Below are positions 16,419 to 28,968 of a stretch of 64,000 bases of DNA, in pieces (position 1 is the stretch's first letter; each line of letters starts with the position of its first letter). The translations under genes and the position numbers were made by a program. The notes under the pieces are model-generated. The model saw only the letters and a list, made by a program, of their open reading frames with translations, did not search any database and was not told the origin of the DNA. The stretch lies in contig NZ_VOAK01000020.1 in assembly GCF_007859075.1 (NCBI RefSeq), positions 124,001 to 188,000 on the forward strand. Direction: 5' to 3'. The DNA is from Gemmobacter aquaticus. GTDB taxonomy: Bacteria; Pseudomonadota; Alphaproteobacteria; Rhodobacterales; Rhodobacteraceae.

Positions 16419-17894
16419 ATGGCGGAGCGGGTTGCGACCCTCGCACAACTGGGGCTGACGGCCAAGGCCGGGCGCGAGGCGCGGATCACGGGCCTTGCCG
16501 TTGACAGCCGGGCTGTGCGGCCGGGATACCTGTTTGCGGCGCTGGCGGGCAGCAAGTCCCACGGGGCTGACTACATCCCCTCTGTCCTGTCACAGGGTGC
16601 TGTCGCGATCCTGACGGATGCAGAAGGCGCGCGCCGCGCGGGTGATCTGCCTGAAAGTGTCGCCCTGATCGTGGCCGAAGAGCCGCGCGCGGCGCTTGCA
16701 ATGGCGGCCTCGCTCTGGTTCGGGGCGCAGCCGCAGACCATGGTCGCCGTCACGGGCACCAACGGCAAGACCAGTGTGGCGACCTTTGCCCGCCAGATAT
16801 GGGTTGCGCTTGGGCATGCCGCGATCAACATCGGCACCACCGGTGTAGAAGGGGCATGGGCCGCGCCGTCTGCCCACACCACGCCCGATCCGATCACATT
16901 GCACGCGATGTTGGCTGATGCAGCCGCGGCGGGCGTTACCCATGCGGCGATGGAGGCATCCTCGCACGGGCTTGATCAGTTCCGGCTGGACGGTGTGCGG
17001 CTGCGTGCGGCGGGCTTCACCAACTTCACACAGGATCACCTCGATTATCACGGCACGTTCGAGGCCTATTTTGCCGCCAAGGCAGGGCTCTTTGACCGGG
17101 TTCTGCCGCCCGAGGCGGCGGCGGTCATCAACATGAATGATCCCAAGGGCGCCGAAATGGCCCGGATTGCAGAGGCCCACGGGCAGCGTCTGATTACGGT
17201 TGGTCATGACGCGGGCTGCGATCTGCAGATCGCGGGGCAGCGGTTCGACGCGACAGGACAGGACGTGCGCTACCTGTGGCAGGGCAAACCGCGGCAGGTA
17301 CGTCTTGATCTCATCGGCGGTTTCCAGGCGGAGAATGTCGCCATGGCCGCAGGGCTTGTGATCGGTGCCGGGGCTGCGCCCGCCGATGTCTTCCGGGTCT
17401 TGCCGCAACTCTCGGGCGTGCGCGGTCGGATGCAACTGGCCGCGACCCGCAGCAACGGGGCTTCCGTCTTTGTTGACTACGCCCATACGCCCGACGCCAT
17501 TGCCACCGCACTGAAAGCCCTCCGCCCGCATGTGATGGGGCGCCTGATCGTCGTTTTCGGCGCGGGCGGCGACCGAGATCGCACCAAGCGCCCGCTGATG
17601 GGCGCAGCCGCGCGCGAACATGCGGATGTTCTATTTGTGACAGACGACAACCCCAGATCCGAGGATCCGGCCGCCATTCGTGCAGAAATTATGCAAGCCT
17701 GCCCGGACGCGAACGAGGTGGGTGACCGGGCCGAGGCGATCCTGCGCGGCGTCGATGCGCTGCAACCGGGGGACGCATTGCTGGTTGCCGGCAAAGGGCA
17801 TGAAAGCGGGCAGATCATCAAGGGAGATGTCTTCCCGTTCGATGATGTAGAGCAGGCCTCGATCGCCGTGGCGGCATTGGATGGGGTGATCTGA
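16419..17894 (+). CDS. murE: UDP-MurNAc-tripeptide synthetase MurE (meso-DAP adding)
   Basis: A 491-residue Mur ligase that adds the third amino acid to UDP-MurNAc-L-Ala-D-Glu. The ATP loop is TGTNGKTSVATFA (about residues 110-122), followed by the Mur central block TNFTQDHLDYHGTF. The DDNPRSEDP motif in the C-terminal domain is the signature for meso-diaminopimelate rather than lysine specificity. A frame-sharing base links its stop to the ATG of murF (TGATG). Full length for the family and cytoplasmic. Confidence 0.97.
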   Translation: MAERVATLAQLGLTAKAGREARITGLAVDSRAVRPGYLFAALAGSKSHGADYIPSVLSQGAVAILTDAEGARRAGDLPESVALIVAEEPRAALAMAASLWFGAQPQTMVAVTGTNGKTSVATFARQIWVALGHAAINIGTTGVEGAWAAPSAHTTPDPITLHAMLADAAAAGVTHAAMEASSHGLDQFRLDGVRLRAAGFTNFTQDHLDYHGTFEAYFAAKAGLFDRVLPPEAAAVINMNDPKGAEMARIAEAHGQRLITVGHDAGCDLQIAGQRFDATGQDVRYLWQGKPRQVRLDLIGGFQAENVAMAAGLVIGAGAAPADVFRVLPQLSGVRGRMQLAATRSNGASVFVDYAHTPDAIATALKALRPHVMGRLIVVFGAGGDRDRTKRPLMGAAAREHADVLFVTDDNPRSEDPAAIRAEIMQACPDANEVGDRAEAILRGVDALQPGDALLVAGKGHESGQIIKGDVFPFDDVEQASIAVAALDGVI

Positions 17895-19333
17895 TGGCAC
17901 TCTGGACCTCGACCGAGGCAGTAAAGGCAACCGGCGGCACCTCAGCGGTAGGCTGGAGCGCTGAAGGCGTGTCGATCGATACCCGCGCCCTGCGCCCCGG
18001 CGATCTGTTCGTGGCGCTGAAAGATGTGCGCGATGGCCATGACTTCGTGGCGCAGGCGCTGGAAAAGGGGGCGGCGGCTGCGCTGGTCAGCCGTATTCCC
18101 GATGGTGTCGCGCCCGATGCGCCGTTGCTCGTTGTGCCCGATGTCCTGCAAGGGCTGGAGGCGCTTGGCCGTGCCGCGCGGGCACGCACCGGGGCGCGGG
18201 TGATTGGCGTCACCGGATCGGTCGGAAAGACCTCGACCAAAGAGATGCTGCGCGCCACTTTGACAGGGCAGGGCCGGGTCCATGCCGCAGAGGCCAGCTA
18301 CAACAACCACTGGGGCGTGCCGCTGACCCTCGCACGCATGCCAGCCGATACCGACTTTGCCGTGATCGAGATCGGCATGAACCACCCCGGCGAGATCGCG
18401 CCACTGGCCCGGATGGCTGACCTTGACGTGGCAGTGATCACCACGGTCGCACCCGCGCATCTCTTTTCCTTCGACAGTCTTGATGGCATTGCGGTCGAGA
18501 AAGCCTCGATCCTTGACGGTCTGCGCAAGGGCGGCACCGCCGTCCTGCCGGAAGGGTTGCCGGTGTCGCACATCCTTCTGGCCAAGGCTGCAGCAAACAA
18601 CGTGCCTGCCGTGACCTTTGCGGCGCAGGGGGCAGACTGGCACATCGCTTCGGCCCAATGGGGGGAAGAGGCGAGTGCGGTTCAGGCGGCCACCCCGAAG
18701 GGGCCGCGTCTCTTCCGCGTGCAATCTCCGGGTCGTCACTTTGCGGTCAACGCCTTGGCGGTTCTGGCAGTGGCCGAGGCGCTTGGTCTTGATCCTGCGC
18801 TTTCGGCGCAGGGCCTGGGTCGCTGGGTGCCACCCGCCGGGCGGGGCCAGCGCGAGCGCATCGTGACCGACCTGATCGACGATACCGGGTTTGACCTTAT
18901 CGACGACGCCTTCAATGCGAACCCGGCCTCGATGGCGGCGAGCCTTGATGTGCTCTCGATCCTCAACCCCAAGGACAACATCGGACGCATCCAGAAAGGG
19001 CGGCGCATCGCCATCCTCGGCGATATGCTGGAACTGGGCGAAACCGAACTTGCCCTGCATGCGGCCATTGCCGAGCATCCCGCGATGGCGAGCCTCGCCA
19101 TTGTGCATTGCGTGGGTCCCCGCATGAAGGCACTTCACGACGCGCTTCCCAAGGCGCGCCGTGGCGAATGGGTCGAAACCGCCGCCGAGCTTTTGCCCCG
19201 CGTGGCAAGCCTTGTCGATGCCGGCGATGTGGTGCTGGTGAAGGGATCGAAGGGCATCAAGGTCAGCCTGCTGGTCGATGCGCTGAGAAAACTGGGGCGC
19301 GCCCGCCCCCAAGAAACCGAAGGGGCAGAGTAA
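17894..19333 (+). CDS. murF: UDP-MurNAc-tripeptide--D-Ala-D-Ala ligase MurF
   Basis: A 479-residue Mur ligase that adds the D-Ala-D-Ala dipeptide and so completes the UDP-MurNAc-pentapeptide. The ATP-binding loop [13 protein letters not shown] lies near residue 103, followed by [23 protein letters not shown] and the C-terminal [16 protein letters not shown] block typical of MurF. The D-Ala-D-Ala substrate comes from Ddl, encoded further along the same cluster. It overlaps murE and mraY by one base each. Confidence 0.97.
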   Translation: MALWTSTEAVKATGGTSAVGWSAEGVSIDTRALRPGDLFVALKDVRDGHDFVAQALEKGAAAALVSRIPDGVAPDAPLLVVPDVLQGLEALGRAARARTGARVIGVTGSVGKTSTKEMLRATLTGQGRVHAAEASYNNHWGVPLTLARMPADTDFAVIEIGMNHPGEIAPLARMADLDVAVITTVAPAHLFSFDSLDGIAVEKASILDGLRKGGTAVLPEGLPVSHILLAKAAANNVPAVTFAAQGADWHIASAQWGEEASAVQAATPKGPRLFRVQSPGRHFAVNALAVLAVAEALGLDPALSAQGLGRWVPPAGRGQRERIVTDLIDDTGFDLIDDAFNANPASMAASLDVLSILNPKDNIGRIQKGRRIAILGDMLELGETELALHAAIAEHPAMASLAIVHCVGPRMKALHDALPKARRGEWVETAAELLPRVASLVDAGDVVLVKGSKGIKVSLLVDALRKLGRARPQETEGAE

Positions 19334-20415
19334 TGCTTTATATCCTGACACAGTTCTCGGACGGCGGAGACCTGTTCAACCTGTTCAGATACATCACCTT
19401 TCGGGCCGGGGCGGCCTTTTTCACCGCACTGATCTTCGGCTTTCTGTTTGGCAGGCCGCTGATCAACTTCCTGCGTCGCAAGCAGGGCAAAGGACAGCCG
19501 ATCCGCGATGATGGTCCGGCCTCGCACCTGTCCAAGGCGGGTACGCCCACGATGGGGGGGCTTTTGATCCTGTCGGCGCTTCTGGTGTCAACCCTGGCCT
19601 GGGCTCGGCTCGACAACCCCTATGTCTGGATCGTGCTTCTTGTGACGATCGGCTTTGGCCTGATCGGCTTTGCCGATGACTATGCCAAGGTGACCAAGCA
19701 GAACACCAAGGGCGTGTCGGGGCGCGTGCGCATGGGGCTGGGGCTGCTGATTGCCGCACTCGCCGCGTTTTCCGCCGCAAGCTTCCACCCCGATCCGCTG
19801 ACCAACCAACTGGCACTGCCGCTGTTCAAGGATGCGCTTGTCAACCTGGGCTGGTTCTTCGTGCCCTTCGGCATGATCGTCATCGTCGGTGCCGCCAATG
19901 CGGTGAACCTGACCGACGGTCTGGACGGGCTGGCCATCATGCCGGTGATGATCGCCGCCGCCACGCTGGGCGCCATTGCCTATGTGGTCGGCAACTTCAA
20001 CTTCACCGAATATCTGGGTGTGCATTTCGTGCCGGGCACGGGGGAGCTGCTGATCTTCACCGCAGCCCTCGTCGGCGGTGGTCTGGGCTTCCTGTGGTAC
20101 AACGCCCCGCCGGCTGCGGTGTTCATGGGGGATACCGGCAGCCTTGCCCTTGGTGGCGCCCTTGGGGCCATCGCGGTCTGCACCAAGCACGAGATCGTGC
20201 TGGCCATCGTCGGCGGCCTCTTCGTGGTCGAGGCGCTAAGCGTGATCATCCAGGTTGCCTATTTCAAGCGCACCGGTCGCCGGGTCTTTCTGATGGCGCC
20301 CATCCACCACCATTTCGAGAAGAAGGGCTGGGCCGAGCCGCAGATCGTGATCCGCTTCTGGATCATCTCGCTGATCCTCGCACTGATCGGGCTCGCCACG
20401 CTGAAAGTGCGTTGA
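19333..20415 (+). CDS. mraY: Phospho-MurNAc-pentapeptide transferase MraY
   Basis: A 360-residue polytopic inner-membrane enzyme with about ten helices that transfers phospho-MurNAc-pentapeptide to undecaprenyl phosphate, giving lipid I. Catalytic and binding blocks are visible: [21 protein letters not shown], and the histidine-rich [12 protein letters not shown] loop. The upstream frame is open to 19108, but the ATG sharing a base with the murF TAA (TAATG at 19331-19335) gives the family N-terminus [10 protein letters not shown]. It is the last gene before the inverted murD. Confidence 0.97.
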   Translation: MLYILTQFSDGGDLFNLFRYITFRAGAAFFTALIFGFLFGRPLINFLRRKQGKGQPIRDDGPASHLSKAGTPTMGGLLILSALLVSTLAWARLDNPYVWIVLLVTIGFGLIGFADDYAKVTKQNTKGVSGRVRMGLGLLIAALAAFSAASFHPDPLTNQLALPLFKDALVNLGWFFVPFGMIVIVGAANAVNLTDGLDGLAIMPVMIAAATLGAIAYVVGNFNFTEYLGVHFVPGTGELLIFTAALVGGGLGFLWYNAPPAAVFMGDTGSLALGGALGAIAVCTKHEIVLAIVGGLFVVEALSVIIQVAYFKRTGRRVFLMAPIHHHFEKKGWAEPQIVIRFWIISLILALIGLATLKVR

Positions 20416-20419
20416 AACG

Positions 20420-20450
20420 CAAAAGGCCCCCGCGGGGGCCTCTTCAATTC
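20420..20450. terminator. Bidirectional terminator between mraY and murD
   Basis: AGGCCCCCGCGGGGGCCT (20424-20441) is a perfect 18-base palindrome. On minus it is followed by TTTTGCG, on plus by CTTCAATTC. It fits termination of both convergent transcripts, best for murD. Confidence 0.7.
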
Positions 20451-20454
20451 GGGC

Positions 20455-20475
20455 TTCCTCTTGGCCCCAATACCC
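20455..20475. repeat. Dispersed 3'-end element, copy A
   Basis: TTCCTCTTGGC, five variable bases, then ATACCC. The same pattern occurs twice, in inverted orientation, at 40506-40527 and 40578-40598. All copies lie between convergent genes. Confidence 0.55.
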
Positions 20476-20514
20476 TGGGGGAGCCGCCCGGCGGGCGGCG
20501 GAGGCAAAGCCCCC

Positions 20515-21915
20515 TTACCCGATCTCCGCCTTCACCCGCGCAGTGAAATCCTCGCCCCGCTTCTCGAAGTTCGGATACTGGTCAAAGCTCGCGGCAGCAG
20601 GGGCCAGCAGGACAACCTCGCCCGGCTGCGCCTCGGCGGCGGCACGGGCGACAGCGCGTTCCATCGTCTCGCAGATCTCATGCGGGGTCTCTCCGATCTG
20701 AAGCGCGAAGTCGCGGGCCGAAAAGCCGATCAGATAGGCTTTCACAACGGAACCCAGATGCGGCTCCAGCGCGGCGATGCCGCCGTCCTTGCCCATCCCG
20801 CCCGCGATCCAGCGAATTTTCGGGAAGGCCTGCAAGGCTTTGGCCGCTGCATCGACGTTCGTGGCCTTTGAATCGTTCACGAAACGCACGCCATTACGCT
20901 CGCCCACCAACTGGCTGCGATGGGGAAGGCCTGCAAAGCTGTGGAACGCGCCCTCGATCAGCTTGGGGGCGATCCCAAGCGCGCGGGTCGCCGCATAGGC
21001 CGCGCATGCGTTCTGGTGGTTATGGGCGCCGGGCAAGCCTGTCACCTCGCGCAGGTCGATGCTGGCCACCTGTTTGCCCTTGCGCCACTCCGCAAGGAAC
21101 CCCTTGCGCGCAAAGACCGACCAGCCGAACCCCTCAAGCTTGCTGCCAGAAGAGATGCGGATCACGCGGTCATCCTGCGGCCCCTGCGCCAGTTGCCCAG
21201 CCATGAACCGGCCCTCAAGCTCATCGACGCCGACGATGCAGCGATCCGGGCCACCTTCGGCAAAGAGTCGGCGTTTGGCTGCAAAGTAGCCGCCCATGCC
21301 GTTGTGACGATCTAGATGGTCGGGCGAGAGGTTGGTGAAGACCGCCACATCGGGTGTCAACGCGCGGGCAAGATCGGTCTGATAGCTGGACAGTTCCAGC
21401 ACCACCACCTCGCCGTCGGACGCAGGGTCAATGTCCAGCACGCCGCGCCCGATATTGCCGGCCATTTGCGTGGGGCGACCGGCGACCTTCAGGATATGGT
21501 GGATCAGCGCGGTGGTCGTCGATTTTCCGTTGGAACCCGTGATGCAGACCACTTTGGGCATGGCGTCGAAGCCGTCCCAGTCCTTCGTCGCGAAGCTGCG
21601 GAAGAAAAGGCCGATGTCATTGTCCACCGGCACACCAAGCTCCAGCGCGCGGGCGATCACCTTGTTGGGCGCGGGGTAGAGATGCGGAATACCGGGCGAT
21701 GTGACCAGACAGGCGACCCCGTCAAACGCGCCGTGGCGCATCAGGTCAGTGCAGGCAAAACCCTCAGCCTCGGCCTTGGCGCGTGCCTCGGGGCTGTCGT
21801 CCCACAAAAGCGGCTCGGCACCCCCGGCCTTCAGGGCGCGCGCCGTTGCAAGGCCTGATCGGCCAAGTCCCAGCACGGCCACTTTCTGTCCCTGATACCC
21901 CTGCACCGGAATCAT
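20515..21915 (-). CDS. murD: UDP-MurNAc-L-Ala--D-Glu ligase MurD, inverted in the cluster
   Basis: A 466-residue Mur ligase that adds D-glutamate to UDP-MurNAc-L-alanine. The N-terminal [17 protein letters not shown] block binds UDP, the ATP loop is [16 protein letters not shown] (about residues 126-141), and [10 protein letters not shown] and [19 protein letters not shown] mark the central and C-terminal domains. The enzyme appears complete. What is odd is its orientation: it sits between mraY and ftsW, its usual place, but on the opposite strand, so it needs its own promoter in 21916-22106 and is convergent with mraY. Confidence 0.96.
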   Translation of the reverse strand: MIPVQGYQGQKVAVLGLGRSGLATARALKAGGAEPLLWDDSPEARAKAEAEGFACTDLMRHGAFDGVACLVTSPGIPHLYPAPNKVIARALELGVPVDNDIGLFFRSFATKDWDGFDAMPKVVCITGSNGKSTTTALIHHILKVAGRPTQMAGNIGRGVLDIDPASDGEVVVLELSSYQTDLARALTPDVAVFTNLSPDHLDRHNGMGGYFAAKRRLFAEGGPDRCIVGVDELEGRFMAGQLAQGPQDDRVIRISSGSKLEGFGWSVFARKGFLAEWRKGKQVASIDLREVTGLPGAHNHQNACAAYAATRALGIAPKLIEGAFHSFAGLPHRSQLVGERNGVRFVNDSKATNVDAAAKALQAFPKIRWIAGGMGKDGGIAALEPHLGSVVKAYLIGFSARDFALQIGETPHEICETMERAVARAAAEAQPGEVVLLAPAAASFDQYPNFEKRGEDFTARVKAEIG

Positions 21916-22106
21916 CTGTCATCCCCGACTTTATTTGCGGCGGCAGAATGGGCGAGGGGGACGGGCGGCGCAAGGTCGCGCAATGCAGCACGCGGGTCGC
22001 CTTCCCACATTCCCCGCTGGCTTTGTGAAAGAATTGCCGCTAGTGTTTTTCTCAAAGGCCGGGGTCACACCGGCAAGAGGCAAGCAGGCGTATTCAGGCG
22101 GTTCCC

Positions 22107-23273
22107 ATGACTGAGATGGTCTATGGCTCGATGCCCCGCAGGGTATCAGAGCCGGTTCTTCCCAAATGGTGGCGCACCATTGACAAATGGTCGCTCGGGG
22201 CGGTTCTGGCATTGTTCGGCATCGGCATCCTTTTGGGCCTTGCGGCCTCGGTGCCCTTGGCCGAGCGTAACTCGCTTGATCCCTATCACTATGTGATCCG
22301 TCAGGGGTTCTTCGGCGGGATGGCGCTGGCTGTCATGCTGGGGGCCTCGATGCTGCCGCCCGAGGCCGTCCGGCGCGTGGGGATCCTCGGATTTGCGCTG
22401 TCGTTTTTGGCGCTGGCCCTGCTGCCCTTCCTTGGCACCGACTTTGGCAAGGGTGCCGTGCGCTGGTATTCGCTGGGCTTTGCCTCGTTCCAGCCGTCCG
22501 AGTTCTTGAAGCCCGGCTTCATCATCGTTTGCGCATGGATGATGGCGGCCGCACAAGAGATCAACGGCCCGCCCGGCAAGCTGATCTCGTTCATGATCGC
22601 GGTCACCGTGGTATTTCTGCTGGCAATCCAGCCGGACTTTGGCCAGTCGATGCTGATCGTCTTTGGCTGGTGCGTCGTCTACTTCGTGGCCGGTGCCCCC
22701 ATGACGCTGATCGCCGCCATCATCGCTGCTGTGGGCGGTGTCGGTTTCCTGCTCTACGGCATGTCCGAACACCTTGCGCGCCGGATCGATGGTTTCCTTG
22801 CTGCCGAGGTCGACCCGCGCTCGCAGCTTGGCTACGCGACCAACGCCATTCAGGAGGGCGGGTTCTTCGGCGTGGGCGTCGGCGCGGGGCAGGTGAAGTG
22901 GACACTGCCTGATGCGCATACCGACTTCATCATCGCCGTCGCGGCCGAGGAATACGGCCTCGTTCTGGTGCTGATCATCCTTGCGCTCTACGGCTGTGTC
23001 GTCGTGCGGTCGATGTTCCGTCTGATGAAAGAGCGCGACCCGTTTGTCCGTCTGGCGGGGGCTGGGCTTGCCTGCATCTTTGGCGTGCAGGCCATGATCA
23101 ACATGGGCGTTGCGGTTCGGCTTTTGCCCGCCAAGGGCATGACCCTTCCTTTCGTCAGCTACGGCGGGTCATCGGTGATCGCGGCCGGGCTGACCGTCGG
23201 CATGTTGCTGGCGCTGACACGCTCGCGCCCGCAGGGCGAACTTGAGGACATCATGTTCCGGCGGGGCCGGTGA
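22107..23273 (+). CDS. ftsW: Septal peptidoglycan glycosyltransferase FtsW
   Basis: A 388-residue SEDS-family membrane protein with ten predicted helices that polymerises lipid II at the septum in complex with FtsI. Visible SEDS blocks are [36 protein letters not shown], the large periplasmic loop with [15 protein letters not shown], and the C-terminal [25 protein letters not shown]. It restarts the plus-strand part of the dcw cluster, so a promoter must lie in the 191 bases shared with murD. Its stop overlaps the first possible start of murG. Confidence 0.96.
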   Translation: MTEMVYGSMPRRVSEPVLPKWWRTIDKWSLGAVLALFGIGILLGLAASVPLAERNSLDPYHYVIRQGFFGGMALAVMLGASMLPPEAVRRVGILGFALSFLALALLPFLGTDFGKGAVRWYSLGFASFQPSEFLKPGFIIVCAWMMAAAQEINGPPGKLISFMIAVTVVFLLAIQPDFGQSMLIVFGWCVVYFVAGAPMTLIAAIIAAVGGVGFLLYGMSEHLARRIDGFLAAEVDPRSQLGYATNAIQEGGFFGVGVGAGQVKWTLPDAHTDFIIAVAAEEYGLVLVLIILALYGCVVVRSMFRLMKERDPFVRLAGAGLACIFGVQAMINMGVAVRLLPAKGMTLPFVSYGGSSVIAAGLTVGMLLALTRSRPQGELEDIMFRRGR

Positions 23274-23275
23274 CC

Positions 23276-24378
23276 ATGGCTGGGTCGGCGCCGCTTCTGC
23301 TGATCGCGGCCGGGGGCACCGGCGGGCACATGTTCCCCGCGCAGGCGCTGGCCGAGGCGATGATCGCGCGCGGCTGGCGGGTGAAGCTTTCGACCGATGC
23401 CCGTGGTGCGCGCTACGCCGGTGGTTTCCCCAAAGAGGTTCCGGTCGAAGAGGTGTCCTCCGCCACCTTTGCCCGCGGAGGGCTGGCCGCGAAAGCCGCC
23501 GTGCCGCTTCGCATCGCGGGTGGGGTCATGTCGGCGGCCATGGCGATGCGGCGCGACAGGCCGACGGTGGTGGTGGGCTTTGGCGGCTACCCCTCGATTC
23601 CGGCGTTGGCGGCGGCAACGCTTCTGCGGCTGCCCCGGATGATCCATGAACAGAACGGTGTGCTGGGCCGGGTGAACCAGATCTTCGCGCCGCGCGTGAA
23701 CGCAGTCGCCTGCGGCACCTGGCCCACCACGCTGCCCGAAGGTGTCGAGGGGATCCATACCGGCAACCCGGTGCGGCAGGCGGTGCTGGACCGCGCAGCC
23801 GCCCCCTATATCCCGCCCGGCGACTATCCGATGAGCCTTGTGGTGATCGGCGGCAGCCAGGGCGCGCGCATCCTATCGGACGTGGTGCCTGCTGCCGTGG
23901 CGCTGCTGCCCGAGGGGATCCGCGCCAACCTGCGTGTCGCCCATCAGGCGCGGGCCGAGGATCTGGACCGCGTGATTGCGGCCTATGACGCCGCCGGGAT
24001 CGACGCCGATGTGCAGCCCTTCTTCACCGATATCCCGCGCCGTCTGTCCGAGGCGCAGCTTGTCGTCTCGCGTTCGGGCGCCTCGTCGATCGCCGACATC
24101 TCGGTCATCGGGCGGCCATCGATCCTGATCCCCTTCGCGGCCGCCACCGCCGACCACCAGACGGCCAACGCCCGTGGGCTGGTTCAGGCCGATGCGGCGG
24201 TGCTGATCCCGGAATCCGCCCTTGACCCTGCCGCGCTTGCGGCGCAAATGGCCGCCGTGCTGTCAAACCCGCAGGCTGCGGGTGCCATGGCCACCAATGC
24301 CCTTGCGCAGGGCCGCCCCGACGCCACCGGGCATCTGGTCGATCTGGTCCTGCGCCTTGCCGAAAAAAGAGTGACACG

Positions 24379-24382
<4 letters not shown>
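23276..24382 (+). CDS. murG: UDP-GlcNAc:lipid I GlcNAc transferase MurG
   Basis: A 368-residue GT-B glycosyltransferase on the inner face of the membrane that converts lipid I to lipid II. The N-terminal loop [18 protein letters not shown], the [11 protein letters not shown] block, the second G-loop [10 protein letters not shown] and the donor-site region [11 protein letters not shown]...[14 protein letters not shown] are all present. ATG 23276 is chosen. A GTG at 23270, overlapping the ftsW TGA, would add two residues (MT) and is equally possible. It overlaps murC by four bases. Confidence 0.96.
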
Positions 24383-25800
<1,418 letters not shown>

Positions 25801-25837
25801 TGCTGCGGGGCCTGGTCCGCGTCAGGGCAGGTGGCTG

Positions 25838-26068
25838 ATGCTCTCTTTGGCGTTCGTCTGCTTCTGGGTGGTTCTGGCGAGCCTGATCATGCTGCTTCCG
25901 CGCCGGTTTCACTGGCGCGGGGCATATGTCCTTGCCGCGACGGGCGTGCCGCTTCTGGGCTGGGTCACCTATGAGAACGGGCCGTTCTGGGGTCTTCTGT
26001 GCCTGCTGGCGGGGGCATCCGTCCTGCGCTGGCCACTGATCCGGCTGGCACAGCGCGTCCGGCGTTAG
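25838..26068 (+). CDS. DUF2484 small membrane protein
   Basis: A 76-residue protein with two to three hydrophobic helices (about residues 4-20, 29-46 and 48-63) and a basic C-terminus. It matches the DUF2484 family, which I know from Rhodobacterales cell-wall clusters, where it lies between murC and murB as here. No function is known. Its fixed place suggests a minor role in envelope growth, but this is inference only. It starts 37 bases after the murC stop. Confidence 0.75.
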   Translation: MLSLAFVCFWVVLASLIMLLPRRFHWRGAYVLAATGVPLLGWVTYENGPFWGLLCLLAGASVLRWPLIRLAQRVRR

Positions 26069-26125
26069 GGCAAGGGCGCCAAGGCGCGGCTTGAACGCGG
26101 ACGCGTCCCGCTTTACCAAGGCGCC

Positions 26126-27052
26126 ATGACCACGCTTCCCCCTGTTCGCGGCACGTTGACGCCGCATCGCCCGCTTGCGGATCTGACCTGGCTTCGTGTC
26201 GGGGGGCCGGCCGATTGGCTGTTCCAGCCCGCCGATGAGCAGGATCTGGCCGCGTTTCTGGCAGGGCTGGACCCGTCCGTTCCGGTGTTTCCCATGGGCG
26301 TCGGTTCGAACCTGATCGTGCGCGATGGGGGCATTCGCGCGGTTGTGATCCGGCTTGGCCGGGGATTCAACGGGATCGAGGTGCGGGGAGAACGGGTCAT
26401 CGCCGGCGCCGCAGCACTGGATGCCCATGTCGCCCGGCGCGCGGCCGAGGCGGGACGCGACCTTACTTTCCTGCGCACCATTCCCGGCTCGATCGGCGGG
26501 GCCGTGCGGATGAATGCGGGCTGCTACGGACATTATGTTGCGGATTTCCTTGAGGAAATCCGAATTGTTACGCGACAGGGAGAGGTCGCGGTTCTGCCCG
26601 CATCCGCGTTGAACCTGCGCTATCGGCAGTCTGAACTTCCCGAGGGCGCTGTTGTGGTCTCGGCCACCTTCCGTGCGCCCGAGGGCGATCCGGCTGAACT
26701 TGTGGCGCGGATGGAGGATCAGCTTGCAAAGCGCGACGCAAGCCAGCCCACCAAAGACCGCTCGGCAGGGTCGACCTTCCGCAATCCGCTGGGGCGAAGC
26801 TCGACCGGCAAGGCGGATGACACCGATGAGCTGAAGGCCTGGAAGGTCATTGACGACGCCGGTATGCGCGGCGCCCGCATCGGCGGCGCTCAGATGAGCG
26901 AGAAGCACTCGAACTTCCTGATCAACGCCGGTGGAGCAACCGCCGCCGATCTGGAAAATCTGGGCGAGGAAGTGCGAAAAAGGGTTTTCCAACACAGCGG
27001 TATCACGCTAGAGTGGGAAATCATGCGGGTCGGCGAACCGACCGCAAAATAA
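26126..27052 (+). CDS. murB: UDP-N-acetylenolpyruvoylglucosamine reductase MurB
   Basis: A 308-residue FAD enzyme that reduces UDP-GlcNAc-enolpyruvate to UDP-MurNAc with NADPH. The flavin-binding blocks [26 protein letters not shown] and [17 protein letters not shown] are visible. The C-terminal part has SAGSTFRNP and [16 protein letters not shown], typical of the type II (no Tyr-loop) MurB. It lies 39 bases before ddl. Confidence 0.96.
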   Translation: MTTLPPVRGTLTPHRPLADLTWLRVGGPADWLFQPADEQDLAAFLAGLDPSVPVFPMGVGSNLIVRDGGIRAVVIRLGRGFNGIEVRGERVIAGAAALDAHVARRAAEAGRDLTFLRTIPGSIGGAVRMNAGCYGHYVADFLEEIRIVTRQGEVAVLPASALNLRYRQSELPEGAVVVSATFRAPEGDPAELVARMEDQLAKRDASQPTKDRSAGSTFRNPLGRSSTGKADDTDELKAWKVIDDAGMRGARIGGAQMSEKHSNFLINAGGATAADLENLGEEVRKRVFQHSGITLEWEIMRVGEPTAK

Positions 27053-27091
27053 CGAATAATATCGGGGCACAAGACCCCGTAGAGGCAGTAG

Positions 27092-28015
27092 ATGGCGGGC
27101 AAGTCGGGCAGGACGGGCTCCCGTGTGGCGGTTTTGATGGGTGGGCTTTCCGCAGAGCGGGAAGTATCGCTTGTGTCTGGGCGCGAATGCGCAAACGCCC
27201 TTCGGGAAGCCGGATATGAGGTGATCGAGGTCGATGCCGGCCACGACCTCGTCGCGCGTTTGCTGGACATCAAGCCCGAAGTGGTTTTCAACGCCCTGCA
27301 CGGTCGCTGGGGTGAGGATGGCTGCGTTCAGGGCATCCTCGAATGGCTGCGCATCCCCTATACCCATTCGGGTGTTCTGGCCTCGGCTCTGGCGATGGAC
27401 AAGCAGCGCTCGAAGGAGGTCTTCCGCGCGGCTGGCCTGCCGGTGCTGCAAAGCGTGATCGTGCCTCGGGATGAGGCGCGCGCGCGCCATGTACTGCCGC
27501 CGCCCTATGTCGTGAAACCCAATAACGAAGGCTCGTCGGTCGGCGTCTATCTGGTGCATGAGGCGGCCAACAGCCCGCCGCAGCTGGCCGACACTATGCC
27601 CGCGCAGGTGATGGTCGAAACCTACGCCCCCGGACGAGAGCTGACATGCGCGGTGATGGGGGATCGCCCGCTGGCGGTGACCGATATCATCACGACGGGC
27701 TGGTATGACTATGATGCCAAGTACAAGGCCGGTGGCTCGCGCCATGAGGTGCCCGCCAATCTGCCGGCTGAGATCACGCAAGCCTGCCTCGACTACGCGC
27801 GGCGTGCCCATCAGGCGCTCGGCTGCCGGGGTTTGAGCCGGACCGATTTCCGCTGGGACGAGACGCGTGGCCTGAACGGTCTGATCCTGCTTGAGACGAA
27901 CACCCAGCCGGGCATGACGCCGACCTCGCTTGCACCCGAGCAGGCCGCGCATTGCGGGATCAGCTTTCCCGAGCTCTGCCACTGGATCGTGGAGGATGCG
28001 TCATGCGACCGCTGA
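27092..28015 (+). CDS. ddl: D-alanine--D-alanine ligase
   Basis: A 307-residue ATP-grasp ligase that makes the D-Ala-D-Ala substrate of MurF. Family blocks: [20 protein letters not shown] at the N-terminus, [33 protein letters not shown] in the ATP-grasp region, and [20 protein letters not shown], with the metal-binding Glu and Asn, near the end. Its 3' end overlaps ftsQ by 13 bases in another frame, a tighter junction than elsewhere in the cluster. Confidence 0.96.
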   Translation: MAGKSGRTGSRVAVLMGGLSAEREVSLVSGRECANALREAGYEVIEVDAGHDLVARLLDIKPEVVFNALHGRWGEDGCVQGILEWLRIPYTHSGVLASALAMDKQRSKEVFRAAGLPVLQSVIVPRDEARARHVLPPPYVVKPNNEGSSVGVYLVHEAANSPPQLADTMPAQVMVETYAPGRELTCAVMGDRPLAVTDIITTGWYDYDAKYKAGGSRHEVPANLPAEITQACLDYARRAHQALGCRGLSRTDFRWDETRGLNGLILLETNTQPGMTPTSLAPEQAAHCGISFPELCHWIVEDASCDR

Positions 28016-28968
28016 CCGCAGACCGACGCTATCCGCAACATGCCGCGCGCGCGCCGCAGGCCGAGGCCGTGGCGCAGGCGGCCCATCCGCGCCCACCGCA
28101 GCCGCATGTCCGGCGCGATCCGGCGCCGACGCGCATGGCCTATCGCATGCAGCGTCTTTGGCTGACGCCCTTCTTCCGCGTTTGCGTGCGCGTCGGTCTG
28201 CCCGCCTTCGTTCTGTCCTTCGGCACGCTGCTCTGGCTTTCCGACGACGCGCGCCGTGCGGCGCTGTTGGCGCAGGTCGACAGCGTGCGCGAGGCGGTGG
28301 AGAGCCGGCCAGAGTTCCGCGTTTCGGTCCTGCAGGTTACAGGAGCCTCGCCTGCGCTCGATTCCGCGATCCGCAAGCTGCTTGCGCTGAACCTGCCGAT
28401 CTCCAGCTTTGACATCGACCTCGAGGGTGCGCGCAGCCGGATCGGCCAGCTCGATGCCGTGGCGCAGGTGGAAATGCAGGTCATGAGCGGTGGCATCCTT
28501 GAGGTGCGCGTTGTCGAACGCGAGCCCCGGCTGATCTGGCGCCAGGGGGACGAGCTGGATCTGCTGGATGAGACCGGTCGCCGCGTGGCGCGCGTTCTGA
28601 CGCGGGCCGACCGGCCTGACCTTCCGGTGATCACGGGCGAGGGGGCGAATCTGGCGACCGCCGAGGCACTGGAAATCATGGACGCCGCCGAGCCGGTGGT
28701 GGATCGCGTCCGCGGGCTGGTGCGTGTCAGCGACCGCCGTTGGGATCTGGTGCTTGACCGCGACCAGCGCATCCTGCTGCCCGCGCATGATCCCGTCCGC
28801 GCGCTTGAGCGCCTGTTGGCGCTCGACAAGGCCGAAGACCTTTTGAATCGCGACATTCTTTCCGTGGACCTGCGCAACCCGCACCGATCCACCCTTCGAC
28901 TTGCCCCGAACGCCCTGCGCGAGTTGCGTCGCGCCCAGGGTATCGAGACTGTGGAGAACGCACTGTGA
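28003..28968 (+). CDS. ftsQ: Cell division protein FtsQ
   Basis: A 321-residue bitopic divisome protein. A Pro/Arg-rich cytoplasmic part of about 60 residues precedes one transmembrane helix (about 62-82), then the POTRA domain ([24 protein letters not shown]) and the beta domain (VEVQM..., [23 protein letters not shown]). FtsQ bridges FtsB/FtsL to the rest of the divisome. ATG 28003, inside the ddl end, is used. An in-frame ATG at 27952 would lie deeper inside ddl and adds 17 unlikely residues. The gene overlaps ftsA by four bases. Confidence 0.92.
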   Translation: MRPLTADRRYPQHAARAPQAEAVAQAAHPRPPQPHVRRDPAPTRMAYRMQRLWLTPFFRVCVRVGLPAFVLSFGTLLWLSDDARRAALLAQVDSVREAVESRPEFRVSVLQVTGASPALDSAIRKLLALNLPISSFDIDLEGARSRIGQLDAVAQVEMQVMSGGILEVRVVEREPRLIWRQGDELDLLDETGRRVARVLTRADRPDLPVITGEGANLATAEALEIMDAAEPVVDRVRGLVRVSDRRWDLVLDRDQRILLPAHDPVRALERLLALDKAEDLLNRDILSVDLRNPHRSTLRLAPNALRELRRAQGIETVENAL

